Notes: generated from the sequence alone by a model not told the origin. Positions 50,857 through 60,869 are shown, counted from the stretch's first letter. The stretch is DNA of 64,000 nt from Agaribacterium sp. ZY112 (GCF_041346925.1 NZ_CP166840.1:1240001-1304000), one strand, 5' to 3'. Made by a program: numbers and translations.

Positions 50857-52626
50857 ATGATAGCAGCACCGGATCGCTTGATGGACTTACGCAGTACTTT
50901 ACGCGAGCTAGTAGAGGATGGCTTAGTTCATCAAAAAGATGCCAATTTACTCCTCGGTGCTACACGTACCCGTGAGCAGAGTGCGATGCACCCATTGACT
51001 TATATCGCCAGTCAGAGCTTAGAAAGTTCCAGGGATACAGGTAAGAAGCTTGATGAATTGGTACTGGCGCAGTGGTTTGCCGATAAAGCAAGGTTACCGC
51101 TTTTTCATATTGATCCAATGAAGGTCCCCGTGGCAAAAGTCTCTGGCCTTATGAGCTTTAAATTTGCCAAGGTTCATGGCTTGTTGGTTGTGGATGCGAC
51201 ACCTGAGACAGTCACGATTGCGGTTTCCCAGCCTTTTGCTCAAGAGTGGGAGTTGCAGCTTGCGCAAACAGTTAGGCAAACGATAAAGCGAGTAGTAGCT
51301 CTACCCTCCGACATTGAGCGCTATCGAGTGGAATTTTATTCTCTTGCGCACTCGGTAACAGGAGCGGAAGACAATGGTGGTAGTCGCAGTGGTACAGGTA
51401 ATTTTGAGCAGCTGCTTGAGCTTGGTTCACTTAAAGACCCTGAGGCCAACGACCAGCACATTGTTAATATTGTTGATTGGCTGCTGAAATATGCTTTTGC
51501 CCAACGAGCAAGTGATATTCATATTGAACCGCGTCGGGAAATTAGTCGCATGCGTTTTCGTATTGATGGCGTATTGCACAATATTTATGAATTCCCCTCT
51601 GTTGTTGCCACAGCGATTGTCAGTCGCTTAAAAATTCTTGGCCGTATGAATGTGGCTGAAAAACGCAAACCTCAAGACGGCCGAATAAAAACAGTGCGCT
51701 CAGATGGCACTGAGGCTGAATTGCGTTTATCGACCATGCCGACAGCCTTTGGCGAAAAAATGGTCATGCGTATTTTTGACCCTGAGATACTCTTGCGCTC
51801 ATTTGAAGAGCTGGGTTTGGTGGGTGATGATTTGGCGCGCTGGAAGGGCATGGTTGATAGGCCTCACGGTATCGTACTTGTTACCGGGCCAACGGGTTCA
51901 GGTAAAACCACAACCCTTTATTCGACCTTGCGCTCTGTTGCGACAGATGAAGTCAATGTGTCAACGATTGAAGATCCGATTGAAATGCTCGAGGAGAGCT
52001 TTAATCAGACCCAAGTACAGCACAATATTGATTTAGATTTTGCTGCTGGCATTCGCACCTTAATGCGACAAGACCCAGATATTATTATGGTTGGTGAGAT
52101 TCGAGATGTCGAAACCGCTAGAATGGCTGTGCAAGCGGCACTGACTGGCCACCTTGTTATTTCCACCTTGCATACCAATGATGCGACCTCTGCGGTTACC
52201 CGTTTACTTGATTTGGGGGTGCCAAGTTACTTACTAAAAGCAACAGTGCTTGGTGTTATGGCGCAGCGTTTGGTTCGAACTTTATGCCCTAATTGCAAAA
52301 AAGAAGTACAGATCAGTGATCACGACTGGCAAGAGTTGGTAAGCCCGTGGAAGGTGGGTAAACCTAAAGTAACCTATGAGGCAGACGGCTGCTTAGATTG
52401 TCGAAATACGGGCTACATGGGGCGTCAGGGGATCTACGAAATATTAGGTATGAGTGAATCGATACAAAGTTTGATTGATGATCATTGTGACATGCAAAAA
52501 GTAAGGCAGCTCGCAATGCGTGAAGGCATGCGCACCTTGCGTTTAAGTGGTGCTCAGAAAGTGGCTTCGGGTTTAACCACGGTGTCTGAAGTCTTAAGGG
52601 TTGCGCCGCCGGTAGAGAAGGCCTAG
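50857..52626 (+). CDS. GspE/PilB-family secretion or pilus ATPase, orphan
   Basis: 589 residues. N-terminal T2SSE_N-type domain (PLFHIDPMKVPVAKVSGLM), then the ATPase core: Walker A VTGPTGSGKTTTLYS, Asp box STIEDPIEMLEES, Walker B RQDPDIIMVGEIRD, His box ALTGHLVISTLHTNDA, and a four-Cys zinc motif (LCPNCKK...CLDCRNTG). It powers type II secretion or type IV pilus assembly in its family. No GspF/PilC-like or pseudopilin gene is nearby. ATG 50857 (AGGT upstream) is preferred over TTG 50833. A small three-helix membrane protein follows after three bases. Confidence 0.92.
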   Translation: MIAAPDRLMDLRSTLRELVEDGLVHQKDANLLLGATRTREQSAMHPLTYIASQSLESSRDTGKKLDELVLAQWFADKARLPLFHIDPMKVPVAKVSGLMSFKFAKVHGLLVVDATPETVTIAVSQPFAQEWELQLAQTVRQTIKRVVALPSDIERYRVEFYSLAHSVTGAEDNGGSRSGTGNFEQLLELGSLKDPEANDQHIVNIVDWLLKYAFAQRASDIHIEPRREISRMRFRIDGVLHNIYEFPSVVATAIVSRLKILGRMNVAEKRKPQDGRIKTVRSDGTEAELRLSTMPTAFGEKMVMRIFDPEILLRSFEELGLVGDDLARWKGMVDRPHGIVLVTGPTGSGKTTTLYSTLRSVATDEVNVSTIEDPIEMLEESFNQTQVQHNIDLDFAAGIRTLMRQDPDIIMVGEIRDVETARMAVQAALTGHLVISTLHTNDATSAVTRLLDLGVPSYLLKATVLGVMAQRLVRTLCPNCKKEVQISDHDWQELVSPWKVGKPKVTYEADGCLDCRNTGYMGRQGIYEILGMSESIQSLIDDHCDMQKVRQLAMREGMRTLRLSGAQKVASGLTTVSEVLRVAPPVEKA

Positions 52627-52629
52627 TTT

Positions 52630-52917
52630 ATGAGTTTGAACTTAGTTTATGGGCTACTTGTTTTAGTTAGTGCCATGTATATCTCCCGCTTTTATGAAAA
52701 AGCGGCGATGCCTATGCCCCGCCGTTTACTGTTGGCAGGGCTGAGCCAGTTTTTGTTTCTGATCGCTTTAGGAGCTGCTTTTTCTCTAGCTAATATTGGT
52801 TTTTTTAATGAGCTAATGGGGTTAAACGAGAAGGTGCTTCGCGTTGTGGGAATGGCTGCGTTTGTCACTTTGTTAGTTGTGTTAAAGGTTTGGAATAAAA
52901 GCCGTGAGCTTGATTAG
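52630..52917 (+). CDS. Small membrane protein (95 aa) downstream of the GspE-type ATPase
   Basis: Three hydrophobic segments (about 4-18, 33-55, 70-87; LVYGLLVLVSAMYIS, LLLAGLSQFLFLIALGAAFS, VVGMAAFVTLLVVLKVW). No recognised family. It begins three bases after the ATPase stop, and its end overlaps the histidine kinase stop by four bases on the other strand. Cotranslation with the ATPase suggests a link, but no functional motif is visible. Confidence 0.78.
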   Translation: MSLNLVYGLLVLVSAMYISRFYEKAAMPMPRRLLLAGLSQFLFLIALGAAFSLANIGFFNELMGLNEKVLRVVGMAAFVTLLVVLKVWNKSRELD

Positions 52918-54845
52918 CTTATTTTACTCGATAGATCTGGCGCTTTAAGTGGCAAGTGTATTTCAAAGTGAGCCCCCTGTTGGGCGGCTAAGCACTTGAT
53001 CTCGCCTCCTAGCTTTTGCACTAAGTTAAAACAGATGTGAGCTCCTAAGCCTGTACCACCCTGCGCTCGTTTAGTTGTGAAAAAAGGATCAAATATTTTT
53101 TCGCGGGCTTGTTCGCTAATGCCAGAGCCGTTGTCCCTATAATGTATTTCAATAGCGTTGTTTGACAGTGTGGCTGTAATCGAGATCTCAGCATCAGTTT
53201 TATCGGCAAAAGCGTGAATGGCGCTGTTCATAAATAAGTTGGTGAAAATTTGGCTAAATAAACCTGGGTAAGAATCAAGCTCTAGGTCGAATTTGATATT
53301 TAGCAGCAGTTTTATGTGTTTTTGTTTTGTGTGGTGATAGAGCGTATCCCAAGTCTCTTTACAATAATCGTGTAGGTTGAAAATTCTGCGCTCTTCGCTA
53401 CTTTGGTCGGCGGCAACTTGTTTGAAGTTTTTAATTAGAGTAGAGGCACGATTTAAGTTCTTTTGCAGTAGTTCACAGGCATCACTATTTTGTTCAATAA
53501 AATTGTCAAAATCAGAGCGCTTGAGAGCTCCTTCGCTGTAGAGTTTTTTAAAGCTATCTACACTGTCGGCAAGGTGGCTAGCGGCAGTAACGCCCACTCC
53601 CAGTGGGGTGTTAATCTCATGCGCAACACCTGCAACCAGTGAGCCTAGTGCAGCCATCTTTTCAGATTGTACAAGTTGCGTTTGAGCTTGTTTAAGTTGT
53701 TCAAGAGTGTGCTCGATTTCTATTTTATTTTGCTCCAGCTTTGCATAAGCCAATCGCCGTGCGATATTACTTCGGTAAAGGGCAAAAAAACTAATGGCAA
53801 TCAGCATTAACGCAAAGCCTGCGCTAATTAATAAAATATATTGCCGGCGTATTGTGGAACCCTGGGTTTTTAATTCGGTTAGTTGGGAGTCTAGTTCTTC
53901 TTCTTGCATGCTTAAGCTCTGCCGTTGTTGCTCTAGCCTTTCTGTTTGTTCTGTGAGCATGGCTTTGTTTTCTGCGATTAGCTTATTTAGTGTCGCAATA
54001 GAGCTCTCTTTGTCGGCCAGTTCGCTGCGTTGATTATTTAGAATGTTGTTGTTGTTTTGAAGTTGAGAGCGGCTATCTTCTAAACTGCTAAGTAGCGCTT
54101 GATGTTCGCTTTTAAGAGTGTTGAAGCGGAGCTCGGTGTCTTTGACTTTTTGTTGTTGGCTTTTTAGTAAACTGAGGCTAGATTTCATCTCTTGCTTCAG
54201 TGTTGTTAGTTGTTTCCTATCGGTTTCAATGTCTTTGAGTTGGCGCCTTAGGGTATGGTTAAGCTCGGTTAGTGCTTGAGCTATGTCCACTTCTGAGCCG
54301 CCTAGTAGTAACACATCGTTGCTGAGCCCTAGGCCGGCACTGATGATTTGATAGCGGTTGAGCTCAAAATTCACACGGCCGTCTTCTGGATAATAAAAGT
54401 TGATCATAATGAGGTTGCTTTGCTGAGCGGCATCAGTGATAAGTAAAACCCCCTGTTTTTGCATATCGACACTGATTCCAGCAAGTTTGTTATTGTATTC
54501 AGAGCCAAGTATTAAGGCGTGTTGACCTTGGCTTTGATTTAGATCTTTCAGCTCTTTGAGTTCAATGCTGCGGCCATTGACTTTTTTGCCTTCTAAGCGC
54601 TCTAAGATACGTATTTCATCCTCACTTAAAGCAATATGCGCCAACTTAAGTTTTTTGCTGTTATCGGGCCAATCTATTTGTTCGAGTATTTTATAAACAA
54701 GTGCGGTTTTTAGCGTTTGCAGCTCAGCACTGCTACTGGAGGCGTAAACACTGGTACTGATTAGCAGGCACAGCAGTATGCATCCAGCTAGCCATAGGCT
54801 GCGTGTACTGGATGCGAAGAAGGGGTATGTCAATTGGCGGGGCAT
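52914..54845 (-). CDS. YfiR-domain histidine kinase with long coiled coil
   Basis: 643 residues. Signal/anchor at about 15-36; periplasmic YfiR-like domain (DUF4154, about 40-195, ending INFYYPEDGRVNFELNRYQI); a coiled coil of about 130 residues (198-330) outside the membrane; TM at about 335-357; then a second coiled coil, the HisKA domain with phospho-His 409 (GVAHEINTPLG), and the HATPase (NLFMNSAIHAF, DNGSGI, FDPFFTTK, GGTGLGAH). YfiR alone normally inhibits a diguanylate cyclase in the periplasm. Here the same domain is fused to a kinase, so it probably senses periplasmic signals for phosphorelay. No response regulator gene is adjacent. Convergent with the small membrane protein. Confidence 0.9.
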   Translation of the reverse strand: MPRQLTYPFFASSTRSLWLAGCILLCLLISTSVYASSSSAELQTLKTALVYKILEQIDWPDNSKKLKLAHIALSEDEIRILERLEGKKVNGRSIELKELKDLNQSQGQHALILGSEYNNKLAGISVDMQKQGVLLITDAAQQSNLIMINFYYPEDGRVNFELNRYQIISAGLGLSNDVLLLGGSEVDIAQALTELNHTLRRQLKDIETDRKQLTTLKQEMKSSLSLLKSQQQKVKDTELRFNTLKSEHQALLSSLEDSRSQLQNNNNILNNQRSELADKESSIATLNKLIAENKAMLTEQTERLEQQRQSLSMQEEELDSQLTELKTQGSTIRRQYILLISAGFALMLIAISFFALYRSNIARRLAYAKLEQNKIEIEHTLEQLKQAQTQLVQSEKMAALGSLVAGVAHEINTPLGVGVTAASHLADSVDSFKKLYSEGALKRSDFDNFIEQNSDACELLQKNLNRASTLIKNFKQVAADQSSEERRIFNLHDYCKETWDTLYHHTKQKHIKLLLNIKFDLELDSYPGLFSQIFTNLFMNSAIHAFADKTDAEISITATLSNNAIEIHYRDNGSGISEQAREKIFDPFFTTKRAQGGTGLGAHICFNLVQKLGGEIKCLAAQQGAHFEIHLPLKAPDLSSKIS

Positions 54846-54930
54846 CTTTGCACTGCGTCCTGCAATAGATTTATGGCTAGTTAAAGTGTAGACCTGAATA
54901 CAGAAGTGAGCCTCTAGGGCCTCCGTGTGC

Positions 54931-54936
54931 TAGAAT
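54931..54936 (+). promoter_or_regulatory. Candidate -10 box of the nrdR-rib operon
   Basis: TAGAAT followed by CGCGCGCC, 36 bases before the nrdR ATG. No good -35 match is visible 16-18 bases upstream. The same -10 plus GC-rich discriminator pattern occurs before gcvT and tRNA-Phe. Confidence 0.4.
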
Positions 54937-54972
54937 CGCGCGCCAAACAACCTGTAGTTATTCGAGTTAGAC

Positions 54973-55440
54973 ATGCATTGTCCTTTCTGCAGCGCCAATG
55001 ACACCAAGGTGATTGATTCCCGCCTAGTCAGTGATGGTGCGCAAGTGCGTCGCCGCCGTGAATGTGTTGATTGTCACGAGCGTTTCACTACCTTTGAAGC
55101 CGCCGAGTTATTAATGCCTCGGCTGATCAAACATGACGGTTCACGTCAGCCTTTTGATGAAAACAAATTGCGAGCGGGCATGCAGCGCGCGCTGGAAAAA
55201 CGTCCAGTGAGTGTAGAGCAAATAGAAACGGCCATTGCCCATATCAAACACGCCTTACAGGCAATGGGGGAGCGCGAACTTGACTCTAGACAGGTCGGTG
55301 AAATGGTGATGGAACAGCTGCGCAAGCTCGACCAAGTGGCCTATGTTCGTTTTGCTTCTGTTTATCGAAGCTTCCAAGATCTGAGCGAGTTTCAGCAAGA
55401 GATCGACCGTTTACAAGGTGGGGGTAAAGGGAGTGATTAG
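54973..55440 (+). CDS. nrdR: Transcriptional repressor NrdR
   Basis: Zinc-ribbon and ATP-cone repressor of ribonucleotide reductase genes. 155 residues. Zinc Cys in [17 protein letters not shown] and [15 protein letters not shown]-cone [20 protein letters not shown]. First gene of the nrdR-ribD-... run, the usual gammaproteobacterial order. ribD begins inside its last codons. Confidence 0.97.
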   Translation: MHCPFCSANDTKVIDSRLVSDGAQVRRRRECVDCHERFTTFEAAELLMPRLIKHDGSRQPFDENKLRAGMQRALEKRPVSVEQIETAIAHIKHALQAMGERELDSRQVGEMVMEQLRKLDQVAYVRFASVYRSFQDLSEFQQEIDRLQGGGKGSD

Positions 55441-56515
55441 CACTGACGATAGACGTTATATGCAGCGAGCCATTGAGCTTGCTCAGCATGGCTTGAATAG
55501 CACGGCACCAAATCCAAGGGTTGGCTGCCTCCTGTTAAAGGATGGCTTAGTCATTGCTGAAGCCTGGCACGTGAAGGCGGGTGAAGCCCATGCTGAAGCG
55601 GCAGCTTTGCAACAAGTCGGTGAGCAAGCACGTGGTTCTTGTGCCTATGTGACCTTGGAGCCTTGCAGTCATCATGGCCGAACTGGCCCGTGCGCTGACG
55701 CTCTTATTGACGCTGGTGTTAGCCGTGTTGTCTATGCGATGCAAGACCCAAATCCAGAGGTTGGAGGTGAAGGTATTGCTCGGCTTAAAGCGGCGGGTAT
55801 CGACGTTGATGGCCCTGTGCTTGAGGATGAGGCGCGAGCTTTAAATCCTGGCTTTATAAAGCGCATGGAATCCGGTTTGCCTTATATTCGAATTAAAAGC
55901 GCGATGAGCTTGGATGCACGTACGGCAATGGCCAGTGGAGAAAGCAAGTGGATTACTGCGCCGGCTGCACGTGACGACGTCCAAAAACTCAGAGCACGCA
56001 GCTGCGCATTAATTACTGGTGTTGGCTCGGTGGAGCATGATGACCCCTCTTTGACTGTGCGTTTGAGTGATGATGATCGGCAGCCGCTGCGTGTCATTGT
56101 TGATTCTCACGCTCGTTGCCCGCGTCGAGCACAAATCTTTGAGAAGCAAGGTCGCACAATCATTGCCTGCCTAGAAAGTGCAGACATTGCAGAGAATGAT
56201 AAACGTGAGTTTTGGCGTTTACCTGAGCGTAATGGCCGAGTAGATTTACGAGCACTAGTTGAACGTTTGGCGCAAGAACAGTGTAACGAGTTGCTGGTCG
56301 AAACCGGGGCCGAGCTGGCTGGCTCCTTTGTGGGGGAGGCTCTGGTAGATGAGTTTGTTATCTATATCGCACCCAAGTTATTGGGTTCGAGTGCTCGCCC
56401 CTTGTTTGAACTCCCCGTTTCAACCATGAGTGGTAACTTGCCCTTGGTGATAAAAGACATTCGTGCAGTCGGTTATGACTGGCGGGTTACTGCAATGCCT
56501 GATCCCGATAGCTAG
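55433..56515 (+). CDS. ribD: Riboflavin biosynthesis deaminase/reductase RibD
   Basis: Two-step enzyme of riboflavin synthesis: N-terminal deaminase (HAEAAAL and [11 protein letters not shown], zinc ligands) and C-terminal NADPH reductase ([34 protein letters not shown]). About 360 residues. GTG 55433 overlaps the nrdR stop; an earlier GTG (55418) and ATG 55460 are other options. ribE follows 88 bases later. Confidence 0.95.
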   Translation: MISTDDRRYMQRAIELAQHGLNSTAPNPRVGCLLLKDGLVIAEAWHVKAGEAHAEAAALQQVGEQARGSCAYVTLEPCSHHGRTGPCADALIDAGVSRVVYAMQDPNPEVGGEGIARLKAAGIDVDGPVLEDEARALNPGFIKRMESGLPYIRIKSAMSLDARTAMASGESKWITAPAARDDVQKLRARSCALITGVGSVEHDDPSLTVRLSDDDRQPLRVIVDSHARCPRRAQIFEKQGRTIIACLESADIAENDKREFWRLPERNGRVDLRALVERLAQEQCNELLVETGAELAGSFVGEALVDEFVIYIAPKLLGSSARPLFELPVSTMSGNLPLVIKDIRAVGYDWRVTAMPDPDS

Positions 56516-56603
56516 TGTAGTTATCATTGTTTGTGAGCCTAAGACAGGTTCTATATGTGATAAACAATTAGGCCCCAAGCCTAAGCCAATATTGAGTTTA
56601 ACA

Positions 56604-57266
56604 ATGTTTACCGGAATTATTGAAGCTGTAGGAAAGGTTAAAAGTGCAGAGCGTCAAGGTGGCGATTTGCGTTTGCATATTGAAGCGCCAGAGCTCGATT
56701 GGGCCGATGTGCAACTGGGTGACAGTATTGCCACCAATGGTGTCTGCCTAACTGCCGTGGCTTTGCCTGGGCAATCCTTTGTCGCGGATGTCAGTATCGA
56801 AACCTTAGATTTAACCACTATTGGCGGCCTAAAGCTTGGCGATAGCGTTAATCTAGAGAAGGCCTTGATGCCCCAAAGCCGCTTGGGAGGGCACATCGTT
56901 AGTGGCCATGTTGACGGTCTTGGTGAGGTTGTTAGCCGCCACAGTGACGCCCGCTCCGAGCGTTTTGTTTTGCGTGCTCCAGCTGAGCTTGCTCGGTATA
57001 TCGCTCACAAAGGCTCAATTACAGTTGATGGCACAAGCTTGACGGTAAACAAGGTTAATGGTGCCGAATTTGAGTTGAATATCGTGCCCCATACTATCCA
57101 ACACACCATTATTGGTGGCTACCACTCAGGTAGCACGGTGAATTTGGAGGTAGACGTTATTTCTCGCTATTTAGAGCGCTTGCTATTGGGAGATAAAGCA
57201 GCAGACGCTAGTAGCGAGGCTAAACTCACAGAAAGTTTTCTCGCCGAAAACGGTTATTTGCGTTAG
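56604..57266 (+). CDS. ribE: Riboflavin synthase alpha subunit
   Basis: Dismutates two lumazines to riboflavin. About 220 residues in two similar halves (FTGIIEAVGKVKSAERQG; then GGHIVSGHVDGLGEVVS), each with a lumazine-binding fold and internal NGVCLT / GTSLTVNKV motifs. ATG 56604 (MFTGIIEAVG) is the true start; the open frame running back to 56463 overlaps ribD and is not conserved. Often named ribC in other nomenclature. Confidence 0.95.
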   Translation: MFTGIIEAVGKVKSAERQGGDLRLHIEAPELDWADVQLGDSIATNGVCLTAVALPGQSFVADVSIETLDLTTIGGLKLGDSVNLEKALMPQSRLGGHIVSGHVDGLGEVVSRHSDARSERFVLRAPAELARYIAHKGSITVDGTSLTVNKVNGAEFELNIVPHTIQHTIIGGYHSGSTVNLEVDVISRYLERLLLGDKAADASSEAKLTESFLAENGYLR

Positions 57267-57291
57267 TCGCAGCTAAGAGGCCCCATTGGAA

Positions 57292-58404
57292 ATGGAACTA
57301 GATAGAATAGAAGATATTATCGACGATATTCGTCAGGGTAAGATGGTTATCCTGATGGATGATGAAGATCGCGAAAACGAAGGTGATCTAGTGATGGCCG
57401 CTGAGCAGTGTCGGCCCGAAGATATTAACTTTATGGCAACCCATGCGCGTGGCCTGATCTGTTTAACACTGACGCCCGAGCGCTGTACTCAGCTTGATTT
57501 ACCGCTGATGGTCAGAGAAAACCACAGTGTGCATGCAACGAACTTTACCCTCTCTATCGAAGCTGCTGAAGGCGTCACTACGGGCATCAGTGCAGCGGAT
57601 CGCGCTCGAACCGTTCGTGCTGCGGTTGTTAAAGATGCTAAGCCCCAAGATATTGTGCAACCGGGCCACATCTTTCCGCTGATGTGTCAGCCAGGCGGCG
57701 TGATGAGTCGAGCTGGCCATACGGAGGCCGGTTGTGATCTTGCCCGTTTAGCGGGTTATGAGCCAGCGTCAGTAATTGTGGAAATTATGAATGAAGACGG
57801 TACTATGGCGCGCCGTCCAGAGCTGGAAGCTTTTGCTAAACAGCACGGTATAAAAATTGGCACTATCGCCGACTTAATTGCTTATCGTGCCGTGAATGAA
57901 CGCACAATAGAGTGTATTAATGAGCGTCAAGTGCAAACGGCCTACGGTGAGTTCACCCTAAAGACCTATTTAAACAAGGCTTTGAACGAGCGTCATTTTG
58001 CCTTAATCAAGGGGGACGTAGGGGGAGATGAAGCGGCCTTGGTACGAGTACATGTTGGTAACACGATTCGAGATGTGCTGACTATTCGTCCTGCTGGTGA
58101 AAACTATCAGAGTTGGGATTTTCACGCTGCACTTAAGCGTATTGCAGAAGAAGGCAGTGGGGTTGCTGTCTACATTTGTCATTCCGAAACGACAGAAGAA
58201 ATTGAAGAGGGTATAGACTGGTTGCTAAGTGGCAAGCAGGTGCGTCCCAAGCAAGACGAAGCCTACAAACAAGTGGGTACGGGGTCTCAGATCTTACAGG
58301 ATCTAAATGTCCGCAAGATGCGTTTATTGAGCGCACCGTTTAAGTTTAAAGCGCTAAGTGGTTTTGACTTAGAAGTTGTTGAATATATTCGCAACGATCA
58401 ATAG
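57292..58404 (+). CDS. ribBA: RibBA-like protein: DHBP synthase plus degenerate GTP cyclohydrolase II domain
   Basis: N-terminal half (about 1-200) is DHBP synthase: [61 protein letters not shown]. The C-terminal half has the size of GTP cyclohydrolase II but lacks the C-x10-C-x-C zinc motif that the separate RibA (61649) keeps; it contains only an isolated Cys in VYICHSETT. So the second half is likely structural or regulatory. 370 residues. Start: ATG 57292, or TTG 57286, which has AGAGG at a better distance. Confidence 0.93.
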   Translation: MELDRIEDIIDDIRQGKMVILMDDEDRENEGDLVMAAEQCRPEDINFMATHARGLICLTLTPERCTQLDLPLMVRENHSVHATNFTLSIEAAEGVTTGISAADRARTVRAAVVKDAKPQDIVQPGHIFPLMCQPGGVMSRAGHTEAGCDLARLAGYEPASVIVEIMNEDGTMARRPELEAFAKQHGIKIGTIADLIAYRAVNERTIECINERQVQTAYGEFTLKTYLNKALNERHFALIKGDVGGDEAALVRVHVGNTIRDVLTIRPAGENYQSWDFHAALKRIAEEGSGVAVYICHSETTEEIEEGIDWLLSGKQVRPKQDEAYKQVGTGSQILQDLNVRKMRLLSAPFKFKALSGFDLEVVEYIRNDQ

Positions 58405-58460
58405 GGCTAAACTTGCACTTACGGCAAGTGAAACAAGAATTAACTTAACAAGAGATGACT

Positions 58461-58928
58461 ATGGCTATCACCACCATCGAAGGAAATTTTCAAAATTGCA
58501 GTGGCAAATACGCATTGCTAGTAAGCCGTTGGAACAGCTTTGTTGTAGAGCATTTAAAAGAAGGTGCCATTGATACCTTGCGCCGTCATGGCATTGCCGA
58601 CAGTGATATTGAAATTGTTTACGCCCCGGGTGCGTTTGAATTTCCTCTAGCGGCGCAAAAGCTGGCAGAAACCAAAAAGTACGATGCCATTATTGCTTTG
58701 GGCGCAGTTATTCGTGGTGGTACGCCTCACTTTGATTATGTTGCGGGCGAATGTACTAAAGGCTTGGCTCAGGTTGGTTTAAATGCAGGTATTACCATTA
58801 CTTTTGGCGTTTTGACTGTAGATAGCATCGAGCAAGCTATCGAGCGCAGCGGAACAAAAGCCGGTAACAAGGGCGCTGAAGCTGCTACAACAGCTTTGGA
58901 AATGGTTTCCCTGCTTAAAAACATTTAA
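58461..58928 (+). CDS. ribH: 6,7-dimethyl-8-ribityllumazine synthase
   Basis: Condenses the RibBA and RibD products to lumazine. About 155 residues. [50 protein letters not shown] and [16 protein letters not shown] are family signatures. ATG 58461 is preferred to ATG 58455 on ribosome-site distance. nusB follows after 10 bases. Confidence 0.97.
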   Translation: MAITTIEGNFQNCSGKYALLVSRWNSFVVEHLKEGAIDTLRRHGIADSDIEIVYAPGAFEFPLAAQKLAETKKYDAIIALGAVIRGGTPHFDYVAGECTKGLAQVGLNAGITITFGVLTVDSIEQAIERSGTKAGNKGAEAATTALEMVSLLKNI

Positions 58929-58938
58929 GAGTAACATA

Positions 58939-59379
58939 ATGAAAGTAAGTGCTGCTGCGCGCGGGCGCGCACGACGTATAGCCATGCAATCTCTTTATCA
59001 GTGGCAAATGACTGATAACGCTTTGCATGTGATCGAGGCTGAGTGCCATGTTGAAAATGATATGGATAAAGTCGATACCGATTATTATTCGGCTATTTTC
59101 CATGGCGTTGCTAAAAGTAAAAGTGAAATAGATGAGCTCTTTAAGCCGTTTTTAGTGGGCTTAAGGCTTGATCAGGTTGACCCAATTACCTTGGCTATTT
59201 TGCGTATGGCAACTTGGGAGCTCAAAGAACGTATTGATGTGCCCTACCGAGTGGTTATCAACGAAGCGATTAACTTGACCAAAAAATACGGTGCGGCCGA
59301 TAGCCATAAATTTATTAATGGTGTGCTTGATAAAGTGGCACCTCGACTGAGAGCTGCCGAAATCGGCGCAGCAAAATAA
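58939..59379 (+). CDS. nusB: Transcription antitermination protein NusB
   Basis: Binds boxA RNA with NusE in rRNA antitermination. 146 residues, all-helical, with the basic N-terminus AAARGRARRIAMQSLYQWQM and the conserved ILRMATWELKERIDVPYRVVINEAINL. Placed between ribH and thiL as in most gammaproteobacteria. Confidence 0.97.
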   Translation: MKVSAAARGRARRIAMQSLYQWQMTDNALHVIEAECHVENDMDKVDTDYYSAIFHGVAKSKSEIDELFKPFLVGLRLDQVDPITLAILRMATWELKERIDVPYRVVINEAINLTKKYGAADSHKFINGVLDKVAPRLRAAEIGAAK

Positions 59380-59381
59380 GC

Positions 59382-60335
59382 GTGGATGAGTTTGCGTTAA
59401 TTCGAGAGTTTTTTAGCCAACATGAGGCCGCAGATTCTGTGGCAACGGGTGTTGGTGATGACTGCGCTGTGCTTCTTCCTCCTCTAGGCCAGGGGCTGCT
59501 TTGCAGTGTTGATACTGTGGTAGCTGGTCGGCACTTTCCCGCTGAAGCGCGCCCCGAGCTTGTTGCTTCTCGAGCATTGCGTACGGCTTTAAGTGATTTA
59601 GCAGCAATGGGAGCTGAGCCGCTGTGGTTTACTCTGGCGTTGACTATGCCCCATGTTGATGTGCCTTGGTTAGAATTGTTTAGCAAGGGCCTGTATGCGG
59701 TTGCTGAAAGCTATGGTGTGAAATTGGTTGGGGGAGATACCACCAAGGGGCCTTTATGTATCAGTGTGCAGGTAATGGGGGCTACCCCTACCGGCAAAGC
59801 CTTGTTACGCAGTGGTGCCAATGTTGGTGATCAACTGTTTGTTACTGGCAGTCTCGGTGACTCTGTAGGCGGTTTACAGTGCTTATTAGGGAAGTTAAAA
59901 ACCGATGAGCAAAGCGCCCACCAGCTTAAAAAAGCCTATTGGAAACCCGAACCTCGCTTGAGTCTCGGCCAGCAATTACGCGATAAAGCTAGCGCCTGTA
60001 TTGATGTTAGTGATGGTTTATTAGCTGATCTTGAACATATCTGTAAAGCCAGTGGTGTGTGTGCTGTGGTTGATAGTGCGCGTATTCCTTTATCGGCGGC
60101 ATTACTTGCCTCGGTGCCAACTCGTCAGGCTTTGGAGTGGGCTTTAACCGGTGGCGACGACTATCAATTGTGTTTTACGGTTTCTGGTGATGAAGCTGAA
60201 AAACTTAAGCAAGCTGCACGCAATCGTTTAATTGATGTGAGTTGTATCGGTGAAATTATTGCCGGTGAAGGTATTATTGAAGCTTCTTCACGCTCACCGT
60301 TTCAATTTAAAAAAGCTGGATTTAATCACTTCTAA
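59382..60335 (+). CDS. thiL: Thiamine-monophosphate kinase
   Basis: Phosphorylates thiamine-P to thiamine-PP. 317 residues. GVGDDCAVLLPP (Mg/ATP), SDLAAMGAEPLW, KLVGGDTTKG, IDVSDGLLADLEHI and GGDDYQLCF are PurM-like family motifs. The start is GTG 59382, two bases after the nusB stop. It overlaps pgpA by one base. Confidence 0.96.
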   Translation: MDEFALIREFFSQHEAADSVATGVGDDCAVLLPPLGQGLLCSVDTVVAGRHFPAEARPELVASRALRTALSDLAAMGAEPLWFTLALTMPHVDVPWLELFSKGLYAVAESYGVKLVGGDTTKGPLCISVQVMGATPTGKALLRSGANVGDQLFVTGSLGDSVGGLQCLLGKLKTDEQSAHQLKKAYWKPEPRLSLGQQLRDKASACIDVSDGLLADLEHICKASGVCAVVDSARIPLSAALLASVPTRQALEWALTGGDDYQLCFTVSGDEAEKLKQAARNRLIDVSCIGEIIAGEGIIEASSRSPFQFKKAGFNHF

Positions 60336-60844
60336 TGGCTTATCAACGCCCTAAAATGCCACCTGCCAAACAAGTATTTAGCGACTGGCGTATGTTGCTG
60401 GCCTTTGGTTTTGGTTCGGGTTTGGCTCGAGTTATGCCCGGCACTTTTGGTACTTTGGCCGCAGTGCCATTTTATTTGTTGATGCAAAGTTTGCCTCTAT
60501 GGGCGTATGCAGCGGTTATTGTTGTCACTTGGCTTGTAGGTAATTATTTGTGTTCTTATGCTGCGGATAAGCTTGGTGTGCATGATCACGGCGGTATTGT
60601 TTGGGATGAGTTTGTCGGTTTTTGGTTAACGATGTTTGCTGCACCAACAGGCTGGTTGTGGCTGCTTATTGGCTTTGTACTGTTTCGCTTTTTTGACATG
60701 CTTAAACCCTGGCCCATTTCTTGGTTAGACCGCCACGTTAAAGGCGGTTCGGGTATTATGATCGATGATATTGCTGCGGGTTTAATGGCCTTTTTATGCT
60801 TGCAAGGCCTTCATTACGCACATGTCTCTTCAGGCTTCTTTTAA
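60335..60844 (+). CDS. pgpA: Phosphatidylglycerophosphatase A
   Basis: Dephosphorylates phosphatidylglycerophosphate in the inner membrane. 169 residues, four hydrophobic helices; GLARVMPGTFGTLAAVPFYL, VWDEFVGFWLTMF and LKPWPISWLDRHVKGG are typical. Coupled to thiL by one-base overlap (TAATG). Confidence 0.95.
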   Translation: MAYQRPKMPPAKQVFSDWRMLLAFGFGSGLARVMPGTFGTLAAVPFYLLMQSLPLWAYAAVIVVTWLVGNYLCSYAADKLGVHDHGGIVWDEFVGFWLTMFAAPTGWLWLLIGFVLFRFFDMLKPWPISWLDRHVKGGSGIMIDDIAAGLMAFLCLQGLHYAHVSSGFF

Positions 60845-60869
60845 CTGGCTGTATTGTGAGAGGATCACA

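Noticed and set aside
56463..56603. Longer N-terminus for riboflavin synthase
   Set aside because: The extension overlaps ribD and is not conserved; the family starts at MFTGIIE (56604).
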